Shown here one piece after another: positions 61,480 through 64,000 of a stretch of 64,000 nucleotides of DNA. Made by a program: the position numbers and the translations under genes. Below the pieces are notes generated by a model, which did not search any database, was not told where the DNA came from, and saw only the letters and a program-made list of their open reading frames with translations. The stretch's first letter is position 1. Each line of letters begins with the position of its first letter. Source of the stretch: Chloroflexota bacterium (GTDB taxonomy: Bacteria; Chloroflexota; Ktedonobacteria; Ktedonobacterales; JADMIN01); the NCBI GenBank assembly GCA_021323855.1, contig JAJPKE010000021.1:21988-85987 (forward strand). The letters are read 5' to 3'.

Positions 61480-62889
61480 TTATGTGAGAAACAGTGGCAC
61501 GTACCCCGCTGAAGTCTCGTCGAAGGTTCGATGCCAGAGTTGTGTGCCATTACTCGCGCTGAAAGCCAGCACAGTATCCGCCAGTCCAGGGTAAGTTGTG
61601 TCTCCTGTATGTACAATTAACGTACCGTTAGCCAGCGCCAATCCTGCTGGTTGATCCGCTATAGCAGCAGGTTGCTGCCAGATAACCTTGCCAGTAGCAG
61701 CAGATAATGCCAGCACCTCGTTTAGATTGCTGGTATAGAGCATTCCGTCCGCAACAATGGGCTGCGAAAACATCACAGCCTGCGCACTGTCATCAATGAC
61801 CCCATTAGACGGCTGTGGCCGATTGAGGATGTCATAGCGCCAAAGCGGCTTGCCATCGCTGGCGCGCATGGCGTAGAGGCGCGCGCCATCTGTACCCCCA
61901 ACGCCAATCAATGTAGACATATAGACGACCCCATTGGCAACTACCGGCGCAAGCGTTGATGGGTCCGCATCATAGTAAAACAGGTCAACGGCATTCGTTG
62001 TGACATTCCAGAGCAATTTTCCATTGTTGGCGCGTAACGCGAACAGATGAATATCTCCCTGGATGATCATGTTGCCGGTGCTATAACCACTGGCCGTGAT
62101 ATAGAGGACGCCATTGGCGCTGGTCATTGCCAGCGCGGCGTAATCATTTCCCTTGAATTGCAATGGCTGGGTCCAGAGTAGTTCGCCCGTCTCAGCGTTC
62201 AATGCGACCAACGACTCACCAACACCAACATACAGCGTACTGCCAACGATCAATGGCAGCGACATCTCCAACGCAGGGGGCACAAAGGGATAGTGCCAGC
62301 GCACTGCCCCATTGCTGGCATTCAAGGCATAGATGCCGTTCGAGTTGCTAAGAATATCGGAATGGGCAGGCGCTTGCGTCGTGACATACACGGTATCGCT
62401 ATCGGCAGCAACCACGATATGCGACGGAAGAATGGGGAGCGCGTTGCTCCAAAGTAACTTATCATCGCTGGCATGAACGGCAATCACCGGCCCAGTGTTC
62501 ATTTGGACATCTCGCTGGTCAGGATAGGCATCAGTGTAGATGACCCCATTAGCATAGACCGGCGGAATCTCGCTAAAATAGTCTGTCTCCCAACACTTGG
62601 AGCCATCTTTTGCGCGCAGCACAAAAATAGCGTCGGTGTCTGGAACATATATCTTTGGTCCAGCGCAGACATGCCCGAATATTGTCCACGGAGAGACCGA
62701 AGAAGATGATGCCTGCTGCTGTGGTGAATTGAGCGCCTGCGGTATCTTGAAGAACAGGATGCCGGCGAACAACAGACAATACACTACGGCAAAGCCTACC
62801 TGATATGGCCGCCAGCGCCTTCGTCGCTCGGTTGGCATAGATGAAGGTAGCGGTTCGGATTGGCTCTCCTGGTCAGTGGTGGTTGGCAT
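61480..62889 (-). CDS. Membrane-anchored PQQ-like eight-bladed beta-propeller protein
   Basis: 469 residues from ATG 62889. A hydrophobic anchor at about 32-52 (YQVGFAVVYCLLFAGILFF) follows a polar tail. Eight blade repeats have the form A-x-x-G-x-x-x-W: RAKDGSKCW, ASDDKLLW, NASNGAVRW, NAETGELLW, RANNGKLLW, RASDGKPLW, SAATGKVIW, SASNGTQLW. This fits PQQ/quinoprotein-like propellers. I see no cofactor-binding Cys pair or Asp as in true quinoprotein dehydrogenases, so it more likely serves binding or scaffolding outside the cell. Followed by the second propeller gene upstream on the same strand. Confidence 0.85.
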   Translation of the reverse strand: MPTTTDQESQSEPLPSSMPTERRRRWRPYQVGFAVVYCLLFAGILFFKIPQALNSPQQQASSSSVSPWTIFGHVCAGPKIYVPDTDAIFVLRAKDGSKCWETDYFSEIPPVYANGVIYTDAYPDQRDVQMNTGPVIAVHASDDKLLWSNALPILPSHIVVAADSDTVYVTTQAPAHSDILSNSNGIYALNASNGAVRWHYPFVPPALEMSLPLIVGSTLYVGVGESLVALNAETGELLWTQPLQFKGNDYAALAMTSANGVLYITASGYSTGNMIIQGDIHLFALRANNGKLLWNVTTNAVDLFYYDADPSTLAPVVANGVVYMSTLIGVGGTDGARLYAMRASDGKPLWRYDILNRPQPSNGVIDDSAQAVMFSQPIVADGMLYTSNLNEVLALSAATGKVIWQQPAAIADQPAGLALANGTLIVHTGDTTYPGLADTVLAFSASNGTQLWHRTFDETSAGYVPLFLT

Positions 62890-63033
62890 AGAGTGGTCCT
62901 TACATCCACAGCGCCGCCGACCGATCAGCCGAAACGCAAAACCGGTGATGCGCTCCCTCAACGCGCGGCAAGCAACAGGGCATGCGACACTGCATGCCTA
63001 TTGTAGCACGCCCTCGCCGGTTGTTGGAAGACC

Positions 63034-64000
63034 TCACGGCAAATCCTGCTTGCTCCAGGAACCGTTGGCATAATGCAGGAATGAGCCGAACGAAACATCA
63101 GTGACCAGTGCCGGCGCGCATCCACGCAGATATTCCCTGGTACCAGCCGCCCAGAACTCACCAGGAGCAGCCTGTGCAAGCCCGCCTACGAACACGTTGG
63201 CGGTGGATGGTATTGAGAACGGGTAGGGAATCTCTTGCCAGTTTCCATTCACATAGCGCGCCATCACCGCAGTCCGATGATAGCGCGCGTCTTGCTGATA
63301 GCCGGTCAGCCAGACGTCGCCATCTGCGAACGCATAGAGCTGGTCCCAATAATCGCCTGCGAGACTGCCGGGCAGATTGAGGTGCGCCCAGCTCGTTCCG
63401 TTATAGTGCAGCAGGAGGGCCGGGGTCGGCGGCCCCTGCGTTTCCAGTGCCCAGCCATCGGTCGCCGAGGCCATGCTGATTGATTCCAGCATCAGGTCGG
63501 GCGTGTCCGGCTGCTCGCGTGTGATGCTCCAATGCCCCTGAGAATAGTGCGCGATGATATTGGGACCGTTGCCATAATCTGGCCCGACGAACCACACGCC
63601 ACCATTTGCCGTCGCCGACATATCATGGAACTCGACGGTATCCGGCAGCGAGGGAATTGGCACCGGCGTCCAGGTTCCGTTCAGGTAATGGCGAATGATG
63701 ATCGTTCCCCGGCTGGCGGGGTCATGTGGGTTCCGCGCGACATCATCATCCTGAATCAGCATCCAGCCCTCAGTGGGCGACACCATCACCACTTTCATCG
63801 GGCTGGCGAAATTGGGCTGCTCATTGCTGAGCGCTGGAACCTGCACCCAGCGCCCGCCGGTATAGTGCAACAGCAGTTCGCTGGGAACGCCGTTTTCCCA
63901 ATGCCAGAGGCCAAGCGCCCAGCCATCGCCGGGCGAATCCATCGAGATACTTTTGAGTTCGCTTACCGGATAGGTCGGGCCGAACTGCGTCCATTTTCCA
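63034..64000 (-). CDS. HYxxGxW-repeat beta-propeller protein, 5'-truncated by the window
   Basis: The frame is open to the right edge (first complete codon ends at 63999; GKWTQF at its edge), so the N-terminus lies outside. 321 residues remain. Six strands of the form HYxxGxW (HYTGGRW, HYLNGTW, HYSQGHW, HYNGTSW, RYVNGNW, HYANGSW) with Ser/Asp-turn segments between them (DGWALG, EGWMLI, GVWFVG) indicate a beta-propeller. Six blades seen; the full number is unknown. Probably exported, like the PQQ-type propeller encoded downstream on the same strand. Function unknown. Confidence 0.75.
   Translation of the reverse strand, partial: GKWTQFGPTYPVSELKSISMDSPGDGWALGLWHWENGVPSELLLHYTGGRWVQVPALSNEQPNFASPMKVVMVSPTEGWMLIQDDDVARNPHDPASRGTIIIRHYLNGTWTPVPIPSLPDTVEFHDMSATANGGVWFVGPDYGNGPNIIAHYSQGHWSITREQPDTPDLMLESISMASATDGWALETQGPPTPALLLHYNGTSWAHLNLPGSLAGDYWDQLYAFADGDVWLTGYQQDARYHRTAVMARYVNGNWQEIPYPFSIPSTANVFVGGLAQAAPGEFWAAGTREYLRGCAPALVTDVSFGSFLHYANGSWSKQDLP

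Noticed and set aside
61480..62889. Quinoprotein dehydrogenase
   Set aside because: Blades match, but cofactor-binding residues were not found.
1..64000. Insertion sequence or prophage
   Set aside because: No transposase, integrase, terminase or portal gene was seen; only short palindromic repeats.

Overview
The window is GC-rich bacterial chromosomal DNA with about 46 supportable protein genes and one tRNA. There is no rRNA operon, prophage block, insertion sequence or CRISPR array. Gene content (large XRE/NB-ARC/TPR regulators, chitinases with Thr/Pro-rich linkers, beta-propeller surface proteins, a CoxS/L/M-type molybdenum hydroxylase, PPDK, MutS2, SMC) suggests a Chloroflexota bacterium, perhaps of the Ktedonobacteria type. 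This is inference from gene content, because no phylogenetic marker was compared.

Region by region. 1-3010: an accessory pair, the 3' end of a DUF1998 (DrmB/MrfA-type) gene converging on a DpdA/TgtA5-like transglycosylase that also carries the archaeosine-synthase (ArcS) signature motif. This is the most interesting locus. 3468-4074: a sigma-region-4-like regulator behind a good promoter and a perfect 12-bp inverted repeat. 4137-9536: a translesion mutagenesis operon on the minus strand, imuB-like > DUF6504 > dnaE2, behind a consensus Gram-positive-type SOS box. 9537-10051: helically phased 10-bp repeats and tRNA-Gly(TCC). 10277-26197: mostly housekeeping (smc, SH3b/TIM-barrel secreted protein, atypical SDR, retropepsin-like lipoprotein, ppdK, BRO/DinD-like protein, radical SAM protein, mutS2, methyltransferase). 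26380-35568: SUMF1-like protein, RibD-like reductase, ABM-type monooxygenase, a large NB-ARC regulator, HAD hydrolase, COG4705 membrane protein, clpP, PrpE-like phosphatase. 35860-38456: an ECF sigma factor translationally coupled to a zinc-finger anti-sigma factor with an extracytoplasmic Asp-box propeller. 38490-45541: aminoglycoside-type kinase with a terminator-like hairpin in its leader, XRE regulator, small membrane protein, HD hydrolase, GT-C-like membrane protein. 45631-51268: two GH18 chitinases flanking a secreted-repeat lipoprotein. 51649-55268: small proteins, HNH-like protein, galE, GDSL lipoprotein. 55374-59292: a three-gene molybdenum hydroxylase. 59309-64000: zinc-ribbon protein, der, a PQQ-type propeller and a second propeller cut by the right edge.

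How genes work together: imuB/DUF6504/dnaE2 form one SOS-inducible mutasome; the sigma/anti-sigma pair forms a one-operon surface sensor; the two chitinases share almost identical carbohydrate-binding modules and probably act together on chitin; the S-L-M trio forms one molybdoenzyme. Several families of dispersed palindromes sit between genes throughout the window. Domain names were recognised from sequence motifs by eye, without database searches.
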